Positions 63,705 through 64,000 of a stretch of DNA of 64,000 bases are shown piece after piece. A program made the position numbers and the translations under genes. How positions within the stretch are numbered: position 1 is the stretch's first letter; each line of letters starts with the position of its first letter. This DNA comes from Clonostachys chloroleuca (Eukaryota > Ascomycota > Sordariomycetes > Hypocreales > Bionectriaceae), in assembly GCA_037952775.1 (NCBI GenBank), contig JBANAY010000003.1:20522001-20586000 (forward strand), written 5' to 3'. Below the pieces are notes generated by a model that saw nothing but the letters and a program-made list of their open reading frames with translations, searched no databases and was not told the origin of the DNA.

Positions 63705-64000
63705 CGTGAGTGTTCTCGACTTGGGGTAGCAGACCGGTCACAAGGGCAGCGCTGTAAACAGACAAGTATGCGAGACGCAGACCAACTTGCCATCCGCACA
63801 CCTCCAAATGCTGTTGTCCCACCGAATATATGCCCGGGTGCTTCCGCATTCGAAACATCTGAACCTGTTCGTGGACGGGGTAGGTAAGCGCATGGATTGC
63901 CGCCAGGGGTAGCGACTCGGTGAAGGAATCGAAACCGTGGAACACACAGCCAGCCACTGGCAAAAATAGCCTGCAGTGTGCACCCCTTCTGCTGACAGAA
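63705..64000. other. Window end
   Basis: Moderately GC-rich sequence without a supported gene. Possible continuation of the doubtful ORF region. Confidence 0.3.

Noticed and set aside
1..64000. tRNA, rRNA and CRISPR
   Set aside because: No cloverleaf-like box A/box B pair, rRNA segment or regular spaced repeat array was found by eye; CRISPR is not expected in a fungus.

Overview
The window is nuclear DNA of a filamentous ascomycete (Pezizomycotina; a Sordariomycete such as a Hypocrealean fungus is my best guess, but that is inference). The evidence is short 50-70 nt GT-AG introns with CTAAC/CTAAT branch sites, four Zn2Cys6 regulators, an AA9 cellulose monooxygenase, a secreted tyrosinase, F-box/ankyrin proteins, DUF4419 and MFS efflux pumps. 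I found no tRNA, rRNA, CRISPR array or complete transposon. The coding regions are well formed but spaced by long, AT-rich, repeat-bearing intergenic stretches, as in an accessory or subtelomere-like compartment. | Layout. 0-2.5 kb: gene-poor, with a mosaic of gene and MITE fragments. 2.5-3.7 kb: an unknown protein read in one frame through two TAG codons. 4.7-9.5 kb: a Zn2Cys6 regulator and a LovD/beta-lactamase-fold protein, both on the minus strand. 10.3-16.2 kb: a Baeyer-Villiger monooxygenase (BVMO), a small unknown protein and an FAD aromatic-type hydroxylase. 17.7-28.6 kb: DUF4419 protein, a large unknown gene broken by two frameshifts, a membrane-anchored TAP-like hydrolase, a polytopic membrane protein and a coiled-coil protein. 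28.6-35.3 kb: mostly gene-free, with tandem repeats, decayed duplicated sequence and one small putative lipid-anchored protein interrupted at a 20-C run. 35.3-42.9 kb: an F-box island (two F-box/ankyrin genes, one F-box/DUF6546-type gene), a GNAT acetyltransferase and two MITE copies. 44.5-48.3 kb: secreted enzymes (AA9 LPMO, tyrosinase). 48.5-61.1 kb: three Zn2Cys6 regulators and two MFS transporters, including a divergent regulator/14-TM pump pair. 61.1-64 kb: no convincing gene. | How it fits together. Two flavin oxygenases, a LovD-like protein, local regulators and pumps resemble the periphery of secondary-metabolism or detoxification loci, but no PKS, NRPS or terpene synthase is present, so no cluster is claimed. 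The F-box gene at 38-39.8 kb and the broken gene at 19.6-22.5 kb have each shed fragments elsewhere in the window (1.7-2.2 kb and 32.65 kb), and a 44-bp piece of the BVMO coding sequence recurs exactly downstream of its stop. The most interesting candidate is the 2.5-3.7 kb gene, whose only interruptions are two in-frame TAG codons, the pattern expected of a transcript rescued by A-to-I editing (UAG to UGG) in Sordariomycetes; simple pseudogenisation is the competing explanation. Several other genes have single-base frameshifts (5.8, 20.2, 22.1, 26.0, 32.1, 36.3 kb), some in homopolymers, so base-level assembly error must be excluded before any is called a pseudogene.
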